Shown here: piece after piece, positions 43,123 to 54,592 of the stretch
How positions within the stretch are numbered: the stretch's first letter is position 1
Layout of the letters: each line of letters starts with the position of its first letter
NCBI GenBank assembly: GCA_021774785.1
Contig: JAJFIQ010000019.1
Location: 1,054,001-1,118,000, forward strand
Reading direction: 5' to 3'
Origin: Emcibacter sp.
Lineage (GTDB): Bacteria; Pseudomonadota; Alphaproteobacteria; Sphingomonadales; Emcibacteraceae
DNA length: 64,000 nucleotides
The notes under the pieces: model-generated
What the model saw: the letters and a program-made list of their open reading frames with translations, nothing else
The model's database searches: none
Told to the model about the DNA's origin: nothing
Position numbers and translations under genes: made by a program

Positions 43123-45897
43123 TTAGTTACTTGCCTGTCTTGTTTTTTTCTTTTTCTCCAGCGTTGGCTTGATTCCTGCCAATAGAGCCTCCATCAGTTT
43201 TTCCCTGATCTGCTTTAATTTCTTTTCATTATGCACTTTATGACCAAATAAATCACAGATAAAAAACACCGTAACCGCCCGTTCACCAAAGGTGGCAATA
43301 TGTGCGCTGCCGATGGATAATTTCAAATCCATCAATGCCTGTGACAGCAAATAAAGAAAGCCCGGACGATCTAGACCATTCAACTCAATGACCGTGTAAC
43401 GATTACTGGCCTTATTGTCGATCAATACCCGAGGCTCAATGCTGAAGGCATCTGTTTTACGGGTACGGCTACTAAGTGCCGCCAACTCTTTCCTTGGCAA
43501 TAATTTTCCAGACAGCATTCCCTCGATAGTTCTTTTAAGCCGGTCAAGCTTGTGTGTGTCTTTGAACAGCCCTCCATCTGCCTCCTGTATCCAGAAAGTA
43601 TCCAGTGCCATACCATCCTTGGTAGTAAAGACCTTGGCATCCTGAATAGAGGCACCGCAAACCGCAATGGCACCGGTCACCTGCGCAAAAAGACCCGGGT
43701 GATCCTGAGCATAGATGGTCATCTCTGAAATGCTCTGAAATTCATCCACATGAATATTAATGGTCAGCTTTTCATGCTGCTGGTCAGACATGGTTATCAT
43801 ACGAGCATTTCGCGCCTGATTTTCATCATTAAGGGCCAACCAGTAAGGCTCGTAAAAACGTTCACAATAAGCGGAGAACATATCATCAGACCAATCAGTA
43901 AGTGTACTACGAAGCCTATCCTGCACGGCCCCAATGCGGCTTTTATTGCCGCCTTCTATATGTCCGCCCAGAAGATATTCTTCTGCCTGATAATAAAGTT
44001 CCCGCAACAGCTGTCCCTTCCATCCGTTCCAGATTTTAGGCCCAACCGCCCGAATATCGACCACAGTTAGGATAAGCAATAGGCGTAAGCGTTCCGGGCT
44101 TTGGATAATTTTAGAAAAATCAGCAATGGTTTTCGCATCACTCAGATCACGTTTAAAAGCCACATGGGTCATAAGGAGGTGATGTCGCACCAACCATGAT
44201 ACCGTTTCAGTCTGCGCCGAGGTTAACCCCAGTCTCGGGCATATTTTCTGCGCTATCTTCTCTCCCAAAACCGAATGGTCACCTTTTCGGCCCTTGGCAA
44301 TGTCATGGAGCATAACCGCCACATACAGCACCTCTCTTGAGAGTAGTTTATGGACTATTTCGTTGGATAGGGGATGTTCCGCAGCCAACCTGCCCTGTTC
44401 TAATTCGGACAATAGTTCAATAGCCCGTATGGTGTGCTCATCAACGGTATAGACATGATACATGTCAAATTGCATCTGGGCGACCACCCGGCCAAAATCA
44501 GGGACAAATTTACCAAATACGCCTGCCTCATTCATCAGCCGTAATATAAAGCCCGGCCCCTTGTCATAGCTCAGTATATCCAGAAACAGCCTGTTAGCCT
44601 CCGGATTATTCCGCAGGTCTTTAGTTATCAGGTCCAGATTATGGCGTACCCGGCGCATAGCACGGGGATGAATATCCAGATTATGATGTTGGGCCACATG
44701 AAATATCCGAATAATATTTACCGGATCATCCTTTAAATCCTTGGACGTGGTCAAGGATATACGGCTGCCTTCAACCGGGAAAATACCTATTTTTCTACTA
44801 CGAAGTCCAAATTTTGGCATTCTGAGGCGCGGTTTACGTTTATGTTTATCTTCTAGGTAAGCACAATAAATCCGGGTAAGGTCGCCAACGGTTTTCGCAG
44901 TCAGAAAGAAATGCTTCATGAAGCGTTCGACATCGGACAATCCAGCGCGCCCCACATAGCCAAGTCGCACTGCCAAGATCTTCTGCACACCAAAAGATAT
45001 GCGTTCTTCTGCCCGGCCTGAAACATAATGCAGATGGCAGCGTACCGTGGTCAGGAAATTATAAGCCTTTTGAAACTGTCGATAATCACTCTTTGAAAAA
45101 ACGCCCTTTTCCACCACCTGTGACACACTATGCACGCCATATATATATTTAGATATCCAATAGAGAGTCTGCAGGTCACGCAGCCCACCCTTACCTTCTT
45201 TGATATTTGGCTCAACAACATAACGGCTCTTGCCCAGTTTAATATGACGCGCGTCACGTTCCGCCAATTTCTCCTCGACAAATTCAGGCCCTGTCCCGGA
45301 AATGACCTGTGTATCATAGCGTTCAATAAATTCCTCATAGAGCTCTTTATCAGCGCAGATATATCTGGATTCCAGAAGTGACGTACGTATGGTCAAATCT
45401 TGCTTTGACAGGCGAATGCATTCTGTCACAGTTCTCACCGCATGCCCCACCTTTAGACCAATATCCCACAGCATGTAGAGCATATATTCTACAACCTGCT
45501 CACCCCAAGGAGTTTGTTTGTAAGGCAGCAAAAACAATAGATCCACATCTGAATAGGGGGCCATATCTGCACGACCATAACCACCAATAGCCACCAGACT
45601 TAATCGTTCACTTAAGGTACGGTTCTGCACGGGAAGAATATATTCTGTGGTCACTTTATAGAGTTGCACGATTATTTCATCGGTCAGGAAGCTCTGAGTA
45701 TTAGTCAGTTTTTCACCATTTTCCCCTTCTTCACAACGCCGTTTAATTTCATCAAACCCAATATTATAAAATTCCTTGAAAAGTTCCAGCATGGCAGGCC
45801 GAATATTAGACAAAGACATTTCTTGTTGAAGAATTTCAAGCCTTGCCGTGAATTTCTTGCGATTAAATATCTGCCGATGTTTTTTTATTTTATTCAT
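43123..45897 (-). CDS. glnD: GlnD, PII uridylyltransferase/uridylyl-removing enzyme
   Basis: A 924-residue protein. The N-terminal nucleotidyltransferase domain has [20 protein letters not shown], the GG...DxD motif. A linker and an HD phosphohydrolase domain ([13 protein letters not shown]) follow, then two C-terminal ACT domains ([20 protein letters not shown] and [20 protein letters not shown]). It senses glutamine and modifies PII proteins in nitrogen control. The length and the four domains are complete. It overlaps the mutS stop by 8 bp and is followed by murJ two bases on. Confidence 0.97.
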   Translation of the reverse strand: MNKIKKHRQIFNRKKFTARLEILQQEMSLSNIRPAMLELFKEFYNIGFDEIKRRCEEGENGEKLTNTQSFLTDEIIVQLYKVTTEYILPVQNRTLSERLSLVAIGGYGRADMAPYSDVDLLFLLPYKQTPWGEQVVEYMLYMLWDIGLKVGHAVRTVTECIRLSKQDLTIRTSLLESRYICADKELYEEFIERYDTQVISGTGPEFVEEKLAERDARHIKLGKSRYVVEPNIKEGKGGLRDLQTLYWISKYIYGVHSVSQVVEKGVFSKSDYRQFQKAYNFLTTVRCHLHYVSGRAEERISFGVQKILAVRLGYVGRAGLSDVERFMKHFFLTAKTVGDLTRIYCAYLEDKHKRKPRLRMPKFGLRSRKIGIFPVEGSRISLTTSKDLKDDPVNIIRIFHVAQHHNLDIHPRAMRRVRHNLDLITKDLRNNPEANRLFLDILSYDKGPGFILRLMNEAGVFGKFVPDFGRVVAQMQFDMYHVYTVDEHTIRAIELLSELEQGRLAAEHPLSNEIVHKLLSREVLYVAVMLHDIAKGRKGDHSVLGEKIAQKICPRLGLTSAQTETVSWLVRHHLLMTHVAFKRDLSDAKTIADFSKIIQSPERLRLLLILTVVDIRAVGPKIWNGWKGQLLRELYYQAEEYLLGGHIEGGNKSRIGAVQDRLRSTLTDWSDDMFSAYCERFYEPYWLALNDENQARNARMITMSDQQHEKLTINIHVDEFQSISEMTIYAQDHPGLFAQVTGAIAVCGASIQDAKVFTTKDGMALDTFWIQEADGGLFKDTHKLDRLKRTIEGMLSGKLLPRKELAALSSRTRKTDAFSIEPRVLIDNKASNRYTVIELNGLDRPGFLYLLSQALMDLKLSIGSAHIATFGERAVTVFFICDLFGHKVHNEKKLKQIREKLMEALLAGIKPTLEKKKKTRQASN

Positions 45898-48616
45898 TCT
45901 GTTGCAGCTTCTTCAATTTATAAAGCACATCCATGGCTTCTCTGGGAGTCAGTTCATCGGGGTGAATTTTTGATAATGCCGATGCAATTTTCACCGACGG
46001 ATTGTCTTCATCTCCATGGCCCTGTTCCACTGTTTTCTGCATAGCAGAGAATAATGGCAAATCATCGGCAAGACTGTCTATATTCTGCCCCTTTGCGGCA
46101 CCCTGTCCATCCTGTTCAAGGCTATGCAACACTTGGGCTGCCCTTTCCACAACAACTTTTGGCAGTCCGGCAAGCTTGGCAACCTGAATACCGTAAGAAC
46201 GATCTGCCGACCCCGCCGCTACCTCATGCAGGAAGATAATTTCACCCTTCCAGTCCTTGACCTTCATAAAATGCAGTGCCAGATCATCAAGCTTTGTCGA
46301 TAATGCCGTCATCTCATGATAGTGGGTTGCAAATAAGGCCCGGCATTTATTCACTTCATGAATATGCTCAACCGCCGCCCAGGCAATGGACAAGCCATCA
46401 TAAGTCGCCGTCCCCCGACCAATTTCGTCTAAAATCACCAATGACCTTGCCGTTGACTGGTTCAGGATTGCCGCCGTTTCAACCATTTCAACCATAAAAG
46501 TAGATCGGCCCCGCGCCAGATCATCAGATGCCCCCACCCGGCTGAACAAACGATCCACAATCCCCAGATGTGCGGATTTTGCAGGCACGAAACTGCCCAT
46601 TTGTGCCATCAATGCAATTAAGGCATTCTGGCGCAGAAAAGTGCTTTTACCCGCCATATTAGGACCCGTGATCAGCCATAAGCGGTTGCCTGGACCCAAG
46701 TCACAGTCATTGGCGACAAAATGATCTGTATTTGTCTTTTCCATGGCGGCTTCAACTACAGGATGACGACCATTTTCTACGTCAAATGCCAAGCTTTCAT
46801 CTACCAAAGGTCGAGCAAAGTTTTTCTCTGCTGCCAGTTCTGCCAAGGCTGTCGCTACATCCAGTTGTGCCAGACTTTGAGAGGCAAGGCTTATTTCCTG
46901 CCATTTCAGGATTACGTCCCCGACCAGTTCCGCATAAATTTCATGTTCCAGTGCCAAGGCGCGATCTGCTGCCTGCCCGATTTTACCCGCAAGATGTGCA
47001 AGCTCTGTACTGTTAAAACGAACCACATTGGCCAAGGTCTGGCGATGGATAAACGCCTCATTCAAAGGTGGGGTCATCAGCTTATCCGCATGAAGGGCAG
47101 TAACTTCAATGAAATATCCTAATACATTGTTATATTTGACCTTTAATCCATTTATTTCGGATATCTCACGATATTTGGCTTCCAGTGCCATGATAAGGCG
47201 TTTGCTCTCACTAGACAATATACGAAACTCATCAAGGGCCGCATGATAGCCCTTGGCAATAAAATTACCGTCCCGAATAATAACGGGAAGTTCTTCCGAC
47301 AGAGCCTTCTGTAGCAAATCAATGGTTTCCTGATGTGTTCCAAGATTTTTAAGGATAAGTTCAATATCTTCAGGTAGTGATACCAAATCCCCTTTGCGGC
47401 TTTGAAAATTGAACTTGATATCCGCCGCCTGAACTAACCCATCCCGCACCGCCGCAAGATCACGCGGCCCCCCCCGTCCAACGGAAAGGCGCGACATGGC
47501 CCGTTCCAGATCGGGGCACCGTTTCAATAGTTCCCTGATTTTACGGCGAAAAGCCTCATGTTCATGAAAATGAGACACCAGATCAAGCCGCCTGTTAATA
47601 ATCCTCGCATCCATCAGGGGCGCATTCAGGCGACCGTTCATCAAGCGTGCCCCTGCCCCGGTCATGGTCCGGTCAATGGTACTAAGTAAACTTCCCTTCT
47701 TCGCACCAGCCAGAGTGTGAGTGAGTTCCAGGTTGCGTCGGGTTGCCCCGTCAATCATCATGACACAATCTTCACTAACCGGAACGGGACGGGCTAACTT
47801 GGGCAACTTACCCTTTTGGGTATCATGCAAATAAGTCACCAAAGCCCCACAAGCCGATAATTCGGCCCGGTTGAAACTTCCCAGTCCCTCCAGCACTTTC
47901 ACGCCATATAATTCTTTCAGTGTCCTTTCGGCTCCCGCACTATCAAAGCTACGGCTTTCCACAAGGCTCAGGATATCCTGCCAATCCTCCAGCGCATCGC
48001 CCAGTTCTTCACTGGTAAGAACCTGTTCCGACAGGATCAACTCACCGGCCTGAAGTCGTGACAATTCCGCGTCAAGATTTGCTGGCGTAACCGTGCTGAC
48101 AAAGAAATCGCCGGTGGATATATCTAACCACGCCAATGCAAGTATATCCTGTGAGCGGGCCAGGGCAGCCAAAAAGTTATTTTGCCGAGCATTGAGAAGA
48201 TTTTCTTCGGTGATGGTTCCTGGTGTTACAAGGCGAACTACATCCCGCTTTACAACGGACTTGCTACCCCGTTTTTTTGCTTCTGCCGGATTTTCCATCT
48301 GTTCACATACGGCGACTTTGAAGCCTTTTTTTATCAAGCGGGAGAGATAGGTTTCTGCTGCATGGACCGGTACACCGCACATGGGAATATCATTGCCACC
48401 ATGTTTGCCGCGCTTGGTAAGGGTAATATCCAAAGCCGTCGACGCCTTGACCGCATCATCAAAAAACAACTCGTAAAAATCACCCATGCGATAAAACAGT
48501 AGATATTCCTGATGCTGTTTCTTTAGTTCAAGAAATTGCACCATCATCGGCGTCACCACAGAATCAGGTTTAGGTTTTTTTTTGGTTTTTTCAGATGTTA
48601 TCAGGATATCTGTCAT
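45890..48616 (-). CDS. mutS: MutS, DNA mismatch-recognition ATPase
   Basis: A 908-residue protein, typical for alphaproteobacterial MutS. The mismatch-binding Phe-x-Glu lies in [15 protein letters not shown] near residue 45. The clamp and lever domains fill the middle. The ATPase has Walker [14 protein letters not shown], Walker [16 protein letters not shown] and the conserved FATHYHEM. The C-terminus ends with [18 protein letters not shown], a dimerisation/tetramerisation end. It is the first gene of the mutS-glnD-murJ group and overlaps glnD by 8 bp. The gap of about 200 bp to the divergent maeB should hold both promoters. Confidence 0.98.
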   Translation of the reverse strand: MTDILITSEKTKKKPKPDSVVTPMMVQFLELKKQHQEYLLFYRMGDFYELFFDDAVKASTALDITLTKRGKHGGNDIPMCGVPVHAAETYLSRLIKKGFKVAVCEQMENPAEAKKRGSKSVVKRDVVRLVTPGTITEENLLNARQNNFLAALARSQDILALAWLDISTGDFFVSTVTPANLDAELSRLQAGELILSEQVLTSEELGDALEDWQDILSLVESRSFDSAGAERTLKELYGVKVLEGLGSFNRAELSACGALVTYLHDTQKGKLPKLARPVPVSEDCVMMIDGATRRNLELTHTLAGAKKGSLLSTIDRTMTGAGARLMNGRLNAPLMDARIINRRLDLVSHFHEHEAFRRKIRELLKRCPDLERAMSRLSVGRGGPRDLAAVRDGLVQAADIKFNFQSRKGDLVSLPEDIELILKNLGTHQETIDLLQKALSEELPVIIRDGNFIAKGYHAALDEFRILSSESKRLIMALEAKYREISEINGLKVKYNNVLGYFIEVTALHADKLMTPPLNEAFIHRQTLANVVRFNSTELAHLAGKIGQAADRALALEHEIYAELVGDVILKWQEISLASQSLAQLDVATALAELAAEKNFARPLVDESLAFDVENGRHPVVEAAMEKTNTDHFVANDCDLGPGNRLWLITGPNMAGKSTFLRQNALIALMAQMGSFVPAKSAHLGIVDRLFSRVGASDDLARGRSTFMVEMVETAAILNQSTARSLVILDEIGRGTATYDGLSIAWAAVEHIHEVNKCRALFATHYHEMTALSTKLDDLALHFMKVKDWKGEIIFLHEVAAGSADRSYGIQVAKLAGLPKVVVERAAQVLHSLEQDGQGAAKGQNIDSLADDLPLFSAMQKTVEQGHGDEDNPSVKIASALSKIHPDELTPREAMDVLYKLKKLQQNE

Positions 48617-48705
48617 TAATTATTCAATTTTTATAATATTAATAAAGTTTTTTAATGTTTACATTTAATATAATTACAATATATATAGCAATTAGGTAAT
48701 ATTAT

Positions 48706-48792
48706 ATGCAATCTATGATGCTATTTTTAGGCACTATCTTGAGTACACTTTATCTGTTCCGCAGCGGGAAAGCAATTTTTCCAGAGCTGTAA
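48706..48792 (+). CDS. Possible 28-residue membrane microprotein
   Basis: A short frame in the mutS-maeB gap encodes MQSMMLFLGTILSTLYLF followed by a polar end (RSGKAIFPEL). It has one hydrophobic segment long enough to cross the membrane. A TTAGG-like ribosome site lies about ten bases before the ATG, and maeB starts 31 bp after the stop. Short frames with hydrophobic stretches arise easily in AT-rich gaps, so this is only a candidate leader or small protein. Confidence 0.25.
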   Translation: MQSMMLFLGTILSTLYLFRSGKAIFPEL

Positions 48793-48823
48793 AGAGTAAT
48801 AAAAAGACAAAAGGACTATCGTC

Positions 48824-51100
48824 ATGAGTGACAGGAAAAATGATTTTGGTGATAAAGAAGCACTCCATTATCATGCGGCAGGGCGTCCCGGAAAACTGGA
48901 AATAGTTGCAACCAAATCCATGACAACACAGCGTGACCTGTCACTGGCATATTCCCCCGGTGTGGCTGCCCCGGTTCTTGCCATCGCAGATCATCCGGGC
49001 ATGGCTTATGATTATACGGCCAAGGGTAATCTTGTGGCCATCATTACCAATGGATCGGCGATCCTAGGTCTTGGTAACCTTGGCGCATTGGCCTCAAAAC
49101 CTGTGATGGAAGGGAAAGCTGTCCTGTTCAAGCGTTTTGCCGATGTGGACGGCATTGATCTTGAGGTGGATACACAGGATGTGGATGAATTTATCAACTG
49201 TGTGAAGTTACTTGGCCCCACTTTTGGCGGCATCAATCTTGAGGATATCAAGGCACCGGAATGTTTCATCATCGAACAAACCCTGCGTGAGAAAATGGAT
49301 ATTCCGGTTTTTCATGATGACCAACATGGAACCGCCATCATTACAGCGGCAGGTATCATCAATGCCATTGATATCACTGGGCGCGACATAAAAACCGTTA
49401 AAATCGTTGTCAATGGTGCAGGAGCTGCCGCCATAGCCTGTACTGAATTGGTCAAGGCAATGGGCGTCCCCCATACCAATGTCATCATGTGCGACAGCAA
49501 GGGCGTGATCTATCAGGACCGACAGGAAGGCATGAACCAATGGAAATCGGCCCATGCGGTAGATACGCCTCACCGTACCCTGGAAGAAGCCTTAGTGGGT
49601 GCAGATATTTTCCTGGGCCTTTCTGTCAAAGATGCTGTTACACAGGATATGGTCCTGAATATGGCCGACAAACCGATTATCTTCGCCATGGCTAATCCGG
49701 ACCCGGAAATAACCCCTGAGGACGTGAATACAGTCCGTTCTGATGCTATCGTTGCCACCGGACGGTCTGATTATCCCAATCAGGTCAATAATGTTTTGGG
49801 CTTTCCCTATATATTCAGAGGAGCATTGGATGTGCGTGCCACCACCATCAACGATGAAATGAAAATTGCCGCTGCCCTCGCCATTGCGGAACTTGCCCGG
49901 GAAGATGTGCCCGATGAAGTGGCAGCGGCCTATAGTGGCGGGCATCCCAAATACGGTCCGGACTATGTCATCCCCGCCCCCTTTGATCCACGCCTGATCA
50001 GCGCTATCTCACCCGCTGTCGCAGAGGCCGCCATCAAAAGCGGGGTAGCCAAAAGCCCGATCATTGATATGAATGCCTATCGTAAAGAGTTGGCCGCACG
50101 CTTAAACCCCACGACCGGCACGCTACAGATGATTTATGACCAGCTCGACACAGATCCGAAACGGGTGGTCTTTACGGAAGCGGATGAAGAAACCGTCCTC
50201 CGCGCGGCTTTAGGCTTTGAACAGAATGGATATGGTCATGCGGTATTGATCGGTTATGAAGATAAAATCCGCGATCATCTGGAACATATCGGCCATGACC
50301 GCAATGATGATCTGGAAATCCACCATGGGCGTACCAGCAATAAAAGCGAAAAATACGCCCAATTCCTCTATGAAAAATTGCAGCGCAAGGGTTTTCTTTT
50401 CCGGGACTGCCTGCGCCTTGTTCGGTCAGACCGTAATGTATTCGGGGCCTGTATGCTGGCTTTTGGTGACGCGGATGCTCTCGTCACCGGACATAACCGC
50501 CATTATGCCGCCGCGTTAGAAAGCATTATGAAAGTGATCGACCCCCTTCCCGATTGCAAGGCCATTGGCTTATCCATTGTGGTCAAGGAAGACCGTACAA
50601 TTTTTATAGCCGATACCGCCATCAATGAAATGCCAACCTCAGAAGAAACGGCAGAAATAGCCATACATGCCGCTAAGGCCGTTCGTCATTTCGGCATTGA
50701 ACCACGGGTCGCCTTTATGTCCTATACCAATTTTGGTAATCCGGTTGGGGGCATATTAGCCAAGACATCCCGTGAGGCGGTGAGCGTTCTGGACCGGCAA
50801 AAAGTTGATTTTGAATATGAGGGCGAAATGCACGCGGGCGTGGCCCTCAATCCGGAAATTATGAAAGCCTATCCCTTCTGCCGCTTATCTGGTCCCGCAA
50901 ATGTATTGATCATGCCGGGCATGCATTCCGCTCATATTTCAACCAAAATGATCAGGGAATTGGGCGGTGGTACCGTAATTGGCCCCATGCTGGTCGGGCT
51001 TACCCATTCCGTGCAGGTCATCCCCATGGGGTCTTATGCATCCGAGATAATTAATCTTGCCGCGCTGGCGGCTCATAATGTGAATCTTTTGAAGACATGA
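48824..51100 (+). CDS. maeB: MaeB, NADP-dependent malic enzyme with phosphotransacetylase-like tail
   Basis: A 758-residue protein. Residues ~1-430 form the malic enzyme, with [50 protein letters not shown] and the NADP loop [12 protein letters not shown]. It converts malate to pyruvate with CO2 and NADPH. Residues ~435-758 form the phosphate-acetyltransferase-like domain ([21 protein letters not shown]-like [13 protein letters not shown]), which in this family is regulatory and binds acetyl-CoA. The start has AAGGA about ten bases upstream. The last 50 bp overlap the convergent ceramidase-like gene. Confidence 0.96.
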   Translation: MSDRKNDFGDKEALHYHAAGRPGKLEIVATKSMTTQRDLSLAYSPGVAAPVLAIADHPGMAYDYTAKGNLVAIITNGSAILGLGNLGALASKPVMEGKAVLFKRFADVDGIDLEVDTQDVDEFINCVKLLGPTFGGINLEDIKAPECFIIEQTLREKMDIPVFHDDQHGTAIITAAGIINAIDITGRDIKTVKIVVNGAGAAAIACTELVKAMGVPHTNVIMCDSKGVIYQDRQEGMNQWKSAHAVDTPHRTLEEALVGADIFLGLSVKDAVTQDMVLNMADKPIIFAMANPDPEITPEDVNTVRSDAIVATGRSDYPNQVNNVLGFPYIFRGALDVRATTINDEMKIAAALAIAELAREDVPDEVAAAYSGGHPKYGPDYVIPAPFDPRLISAISPAVAEAAIKSGVAKSPIIDMNAYRKELAARLNPTTGTLQMIYDQLDTDPKRVVFTEADEETVLRAALGFEQNGYGHAVLIGYEDKIRDHLEHIGHDRNDDLEIHHGRTSNKSEKYAQFLYEKLQRKGFLFRDCLRLVRSDRNVFGACMLAFGDADALVTGHNRHYAAALESIMKVIDPLPDCKAIGLSIVVKEDRTIFIADTAINEMPTSEETAEIAIHAAKAVRHFGIEPRVAFMSYTNFGNPVGGILAKTSREAVSVLDRQKVDFEYEGEMHAGVALNPEIMKAYPFCRLSGPANVLIMPGMHSAHISTKMIRELGGGTVIGPMLVGLTHSVQVIPMGSYASEIINLAALAAHNVNLLKT

Positions 51101-51824
51101 GAAACATTTTAAGGATATAAAAAGAGCCAACAGCCGCCAACAGATGTTTCAGGGAATGACCACTAAGGTTTTGACCCAAAGCATTATAAATAGCCGCGTC
51201 AAAATATTCTGTCCCTTTGGCCGCCAGATAAAATAATAGCCCCAGAAACAGATCGAAACGGCTGCTATATCTGGGCTTATATAAAACAAAGATGAACGGT
51301 ATGAGCAGCATGGGCAGGAATTGAACCAAGCCGTAAGGCCGCAAATCCCCTGCCCCCATTTGCTCTGTCAAATACCAGTAAAGGATACTGAACCCACCGA
51401 ACAATAATGCCGGAATAAGAATCTTTTGCCCCCATTTTCCGGATACATAATCACGAATTATCAGGCTGAAAAATGACATGAAAGCTATCGTCATGGGTAA
51501 ACGGTCCCAGACAAGGGTATTATTTGAAGGGAACAGATGATACCAGCCAGACCCAAAAGCGGTTAATATCACACCAACGGAAAGAACAAGATAAGGGCGT
51601 TTATAGGACTGATACGCTAATTTCGTCGGATATCTTTTATAAGCCCATAGGCCGATGAAGATAAAAGGTATATTACTGGCTACATTAAAGAAATTTGGTA
51701 TGGCCCATAGGGTAAGCTGATCTGCAAAATTATGATATTCCAAATCTTGGGAAACAGGACCAATATACAACATGCTCCCAACAGCCAATAATGTCAGACC
51801 CGCTAAAATCATATGTCGATACAT
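51051..51824 (-). CDS. Alkaline-ceramidase-like membrane hydrolase
   Basis: A 257-residue protein with seven hydrophobic helices. It shows the pattern of the CREST/alkaline ceramidase superfamily: FNVASNIPFIF near the start, FGSGWYHLFPSNNTLVWDRL (Ser, His and Asp of the zinc site), and SGHSLKHLLAA near the end, with the two C-terminal histidines. It is an inner-membrane hydrolase that in related proteins cuts amide-linked acyl chains. It lies 17 bp after the OlsB-type acyltransferase gene, so amide-linked lipids may be its substrate; that is an inference. Its 3' end overlaps maeB by 50 bp tail to tail. Confidence 0.8.
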   Translation of the reverse strand: MYRHMILAGLTLLAVGSMLYIGPVSQDLEYHNFADQLTLWAIPNFFNVASNIPFIFIGLWAYKRYPTKLAYQSYKRPYLVLSVGVILTAFGSGWYHLFPSNNTLVWDRLPMTIAFMSFFSLIIRDYVSGKWGQKILIPALLFGGFSILYWYLTEQMGAGDLRPYGLVQFLPMLLIPFIFVLYKPRYSSRFDLFLGLLFYLAAKGTEYFDAAIYNALGQNLSGHSLKHLLAAVGSFYILKMFLMSSKDSHYEPPARQD

Positions 51825-51841
51825 GGGGCCTCACCTCTTTT

Positions 51842-52675
51842 TCAGGTACCTTCAAAAAGCTGGGGTGTTGTTTCTCTTAGCCTATCCGTCAGCAACAGAA
51901 TTAAAACATCCGTGGTATTAAACTGCTCATCGATCACCGCACCATCACCAATATAGCAACCCAGTCTGGCATAGCCGCGAACAAGGGGTGCCAATTGCCG
52001 TTTAGCCTTTATTTTATCCAGAGCATCACCCTTAAAATAGTCCATTTTCTGAAAGCGTTCCGGCAGGGCGGGAATATTAAATGCATCAGGTGTTTTATAT
52101 TTATGATGCAAATATGATAAGGGCAACTCCAGATCACCCTGAATAACACCAGCCAGACTTGCACAGCCAAACATGCACCCCACATCATGACGAACGATAT
52201 AACGGACGATAGAACGCCACATCAGATGGATGATATTATTGGACCGATATTCCTCACGAACACAGCTGCGACCCAGTTCCAGCAATTGGCGGCCTGCCAT
52301 GAGTTTTCGGAAATAATCATTATCCATATTGCTCAGGTCAAATTCCTGAAAGGAATAAAAATCATGGATACTGTCGATCTTTTCCTCTCTGAGCAGGCGG
52401 TAAGTAGCAATAACAGCATCATCGCCACTTTTTGTAGTATCAAATGCCAAAAGCTGATCACATATCAGGTCAAAATCATCAAAGTCGCGGCTTTGCTCTG
52501 CCATCGCCGGGCTGGGCTGGGCCTGCATCTCTTCATAGAAAACCTTATAGCGGAGCTTTTGTGCTGCGCGTAATTCAGCTTCTGACGTTGCTATACGTAC
52601 TTCTATCGATCCGACTTTAAGAATAAGGGGATCTGTTACTTGATCTGATTTTATGTTCATATGTCCTATCTTCAT
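51842..52675 (-). CDS. olsB: OlsB-type GNAT N-acyltransferase (ornithine lipid synthesis)
   Basis: A 277-residue protein of the GNAT-related family that uses acyl-ACP to acylate ornithine, giving lyso-ornithine lipid. The family pattern is seen in LRAAQKLRYKVFYEEMQA, DFDDFDLICDQLLAFD, VIATYRLL, LLELGRSCVREEYR and MFGCASLAG. No OlsA partner is adjacent, and hemolysin-like acyltransferases share the fold, so assignment to OlsB is good but not absolute. The ceramidase-like gene follows in the same direction. An alternative start at 52663 (MNIKSDQ) is possible. Confidence 0.85.
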   Translation of the reverse strand: MKIGHMNIKSDQVTDPLILKVGSIEVRIATSEAELRAAQKLRYKVFYEEMQAQPSPAMAEQSRDFDDFDLICDQLLAFDTTKSGDDAVIATYRLLREEKIDSIHDFYSFQEFDLSNMDNDYFRKLMAGRQLLELGRSCVREEYRSNNIIHLMWRSIVRYIVRHDVGCMFGCASLAGVIQGDLELPLSYLHHKYKTPDAFNIPALPERFQKMDYFKGDALDKIKAKRQLAPLVRGYARLGCYIGDGAVIDEQFNTTDVLILLLTDRLRETTPQLFEGT

Positions 52676-52775
52676 ATGATACTGAAATATTCTAATTCTT
52701 ATAAATCATCTTAACATAGGTTCAAGCCTAACCTATAAGAGTAACAAAAATTTTATCTAAGAGAATTAGAAATAT

Positions 52776-53201
52776 ATGGCTTCCCCTTCAATTACTTGCC
52801 CCATATGCGGTGCGAAAATACCCAACATACCCTCGGCTCAGGACTTCACCTGCCCCTTTTGTAAATTTGAACGGCGCACGGCTGTGGGTGTAAGAAACGA
52901 AAGTTTTTCTCAACCTGTCCCATTCGAGAATATTTCCGAAATATCAGACATGACCCTCCCCTACATAGAAGACTTGAATGGATATTTTCAGGAAAAATTT
53001 GCGCAACTAAAAACCAATAATCAGTGGTATTTGTCAACGCCAGTAAATAGATTTTACCATAAACCCACAGCATTGCCCGGACAGATTAACTTTTTCAATG
53101 AAAAGAACATAATGTTTCTTCTCGAGCAACATGGCTTTAAAATGTCATGGCGGCATAATAGATTTGCCTCAATCCTTAAGCTCATCGTCCGAAAATGTTA
53201 G
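52776..53201 (+). CDS. Zinc-ribbon protein with methyltransferase-like tail
   Basis: A 141-residue protein. The N-terminus has a four-cysteine zinc ribbon (CPICG at ~8-12, CPFCKF at ~30-35). The last ~45 residues (PGQINFFNEKNIMFLLEQHG and on) resemble the final strand-helix part of class I SAM methyltransferases (G(H)INFFxxxxLxxLLExxGF), but the SAM-binding core is missing. It could be a shortened relic of a ribbon-methyltransferase fusion or a small protein in its own right. It is divergent from olsB, and its 3' end overlaps ampG by 33 bp. Confidence 0.5.
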   Translation: MASPSITCPICGAKIPNIPSAQDFTCPFCKFERRTAVGVRNESFSQPVPFENISEISDMTLPYIEDLNGYFQEKFAQLKTNNQWYLSTPVNRFYHKPTALPGQINFFNEKNIMFLLEQHGFKMSWRHNRFASILKLIVRKC

Positions 53202-54533
53202 CTTGTCGCTGACATAACCCAGCCGTTTCATGACCACCAGCAAAATAATTCCCGGCAAGGCCATTATGGTGGTCAGCAGGAAGAAATCTGTATACCCCAT
53301 AAATTCCTGCATAAAGCCGGACGGCGCGCCAACCATCAAGCGTCCAACCGATGCAAAAGAGGATAATAATGCATATTGAGTCACCGTATAGGCCAGATTG
53401 CAAAGCCCGGACAGATAGGCAATGGCGATAGTGCCACCCATACCCGTGGCAAAATTTTCAAAACCAATAGTAAAAATAAGCAGATCAACGTTGCGACCAG
53501 TTTCCGCGAGCAGGGCAAAGCTAAGATTAGTAACCATCATTAAAATAGCGGCAACCATCAGCCCCCTATAGGTTCCAAGGCGGTTTAACAGCACCCCGCC
53601 ACAGAATGCCCCAACCAGAACCGCTATAAAGCCCACGGTTTTATTGGCCCAAATAATTTCATCCTTGGAAAAGCCTAAATCGCCGATCAGGGGCGCGGTC
53701 ATTACTGCCGCCGTACTATCACCCACCTTTAGCAACAGGATAAACAGCAAAATTACCCACCAGCCCGGACGCTGAATAAATTCCTTGAAAGGCACGATCA
53801 CCGTCATATAAATATTTTCAACAATCCTGCGGTAAGTTTCGGAGGCCTTACCATCTTCAGACACCCATCCTCTGACAACATTAATTTCTTTTTCCAAAAG
53901 ATGTTTACCTCGAAGCAGGGGTTCCCCAAAAATCAGAACGGGAATTAATCCAAAAAGCATCAACAATGGCATACTCAGATATGCAATATCCCAGCCATAC
54001 CAATCAGCAAGTTTCAGGGTGCCGACCCCGGCTATCAAATTACCAACCCGATAGCCAAACTGGGTCATCGCAGCTCCCGCTGGCATTTCTTCAGGGTCAA
54101 GAATTTCAATACGATAAGCATCTATTACCAGATCCTGACTGGCGCTCATGAAACAAACCATCAAGGCCATCAGACCAAAAACCAACGGGGCTTCTGCCGG
54201 TGACGTGAATGCCAATCCAATAATAGCCAGGCCCAACCCTATCTGAATAAGAATGAGCCAGGAACGGCGACGGCCAAACAGCCTGTGCAAAAAGGGAATA
54301 TGAAGACTATCCAAGGCCGGAGCCCAGATAAACTTCAGAAAATAGGGAAATAGGGACAGGGTCAAAAGACCAATAGTTGACTTTGATACCCCCTCATCAA
54401 TCAACCAGAAACCCAGAGACGACAAAAGCAGGGTAAGGGGAAATCCACTGGAAACCCCCATAAAAAACACGCCTACTACACGGGGATGCAGATATTCCTG
54501 AACTGACGTTCGCCAACTATTACCATTCGTCAT
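53169..54533 (-). CDS. ampG: AmpG-family muropeptide permease
   Basis: A 454-residue major-facilitator protein with about twelve helices. It imports GlcNAc-anhydro-MurNAc muropeptides for peptidoglycan recycling. AmpG features include FMGVSSGFPLTLLLSSLGFW, LKFIWAPALDSLHIPFLHR, SASQDLVIDAYRIE and GAAMTQFGYRVGNLIAG. The central cytoplasmic loop and the second six-helix half are complete. It ends convergently, overlapping the zinc-ribbon gene by 33 bp. No beta-lactamase regulator lies nearby. Confidence 0.93.
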   Translation of the reverse strand: MTNGNSWRTSVQEYLHPRVVGVFFMGVSSGFPLTLLLSSLGFWLIDEGVSKSTIGLLTLSLFPYFLKFIWAPALDSLHIPFLHRLFGRRRSWLILIQIGLGLAIIGLAFTSPAEAPLVFGLMALMVCFMSASQDLVIDAYRIEILDPEEMPAGAAMTQFGYRVGNLIAGVGTLKLADWYGWDIAYLSMPLLMLFGLIPVLIFGEPLLRGKHLLEKEINVVRGWVSEDGKASETYRRIVENIYMTVIVPFKEFIQRPGWWVILLFILLLKVGDSTAAVMTAPLIGDLGFSKDEIIWANKTVGFIAVLVGAFCGGVLLNRLGTYRGLMVAAILMMVTNLSFALLAETGRNVDLLIFTIGFENFATGMGGTIAIAYLSGLCNLAYTVTQYALLSSFASVGRLMVGAPSGFMQEFMGYTDFFLLTTIMALPGIILLVVMKRLGYVSDKLTFSDDELKD

Positions 54534-54592
54534 AATTTTCCTAAGCTTACAAGCTCACCTGTAGGTTATCAAACCGTACGGCGAATATTACT

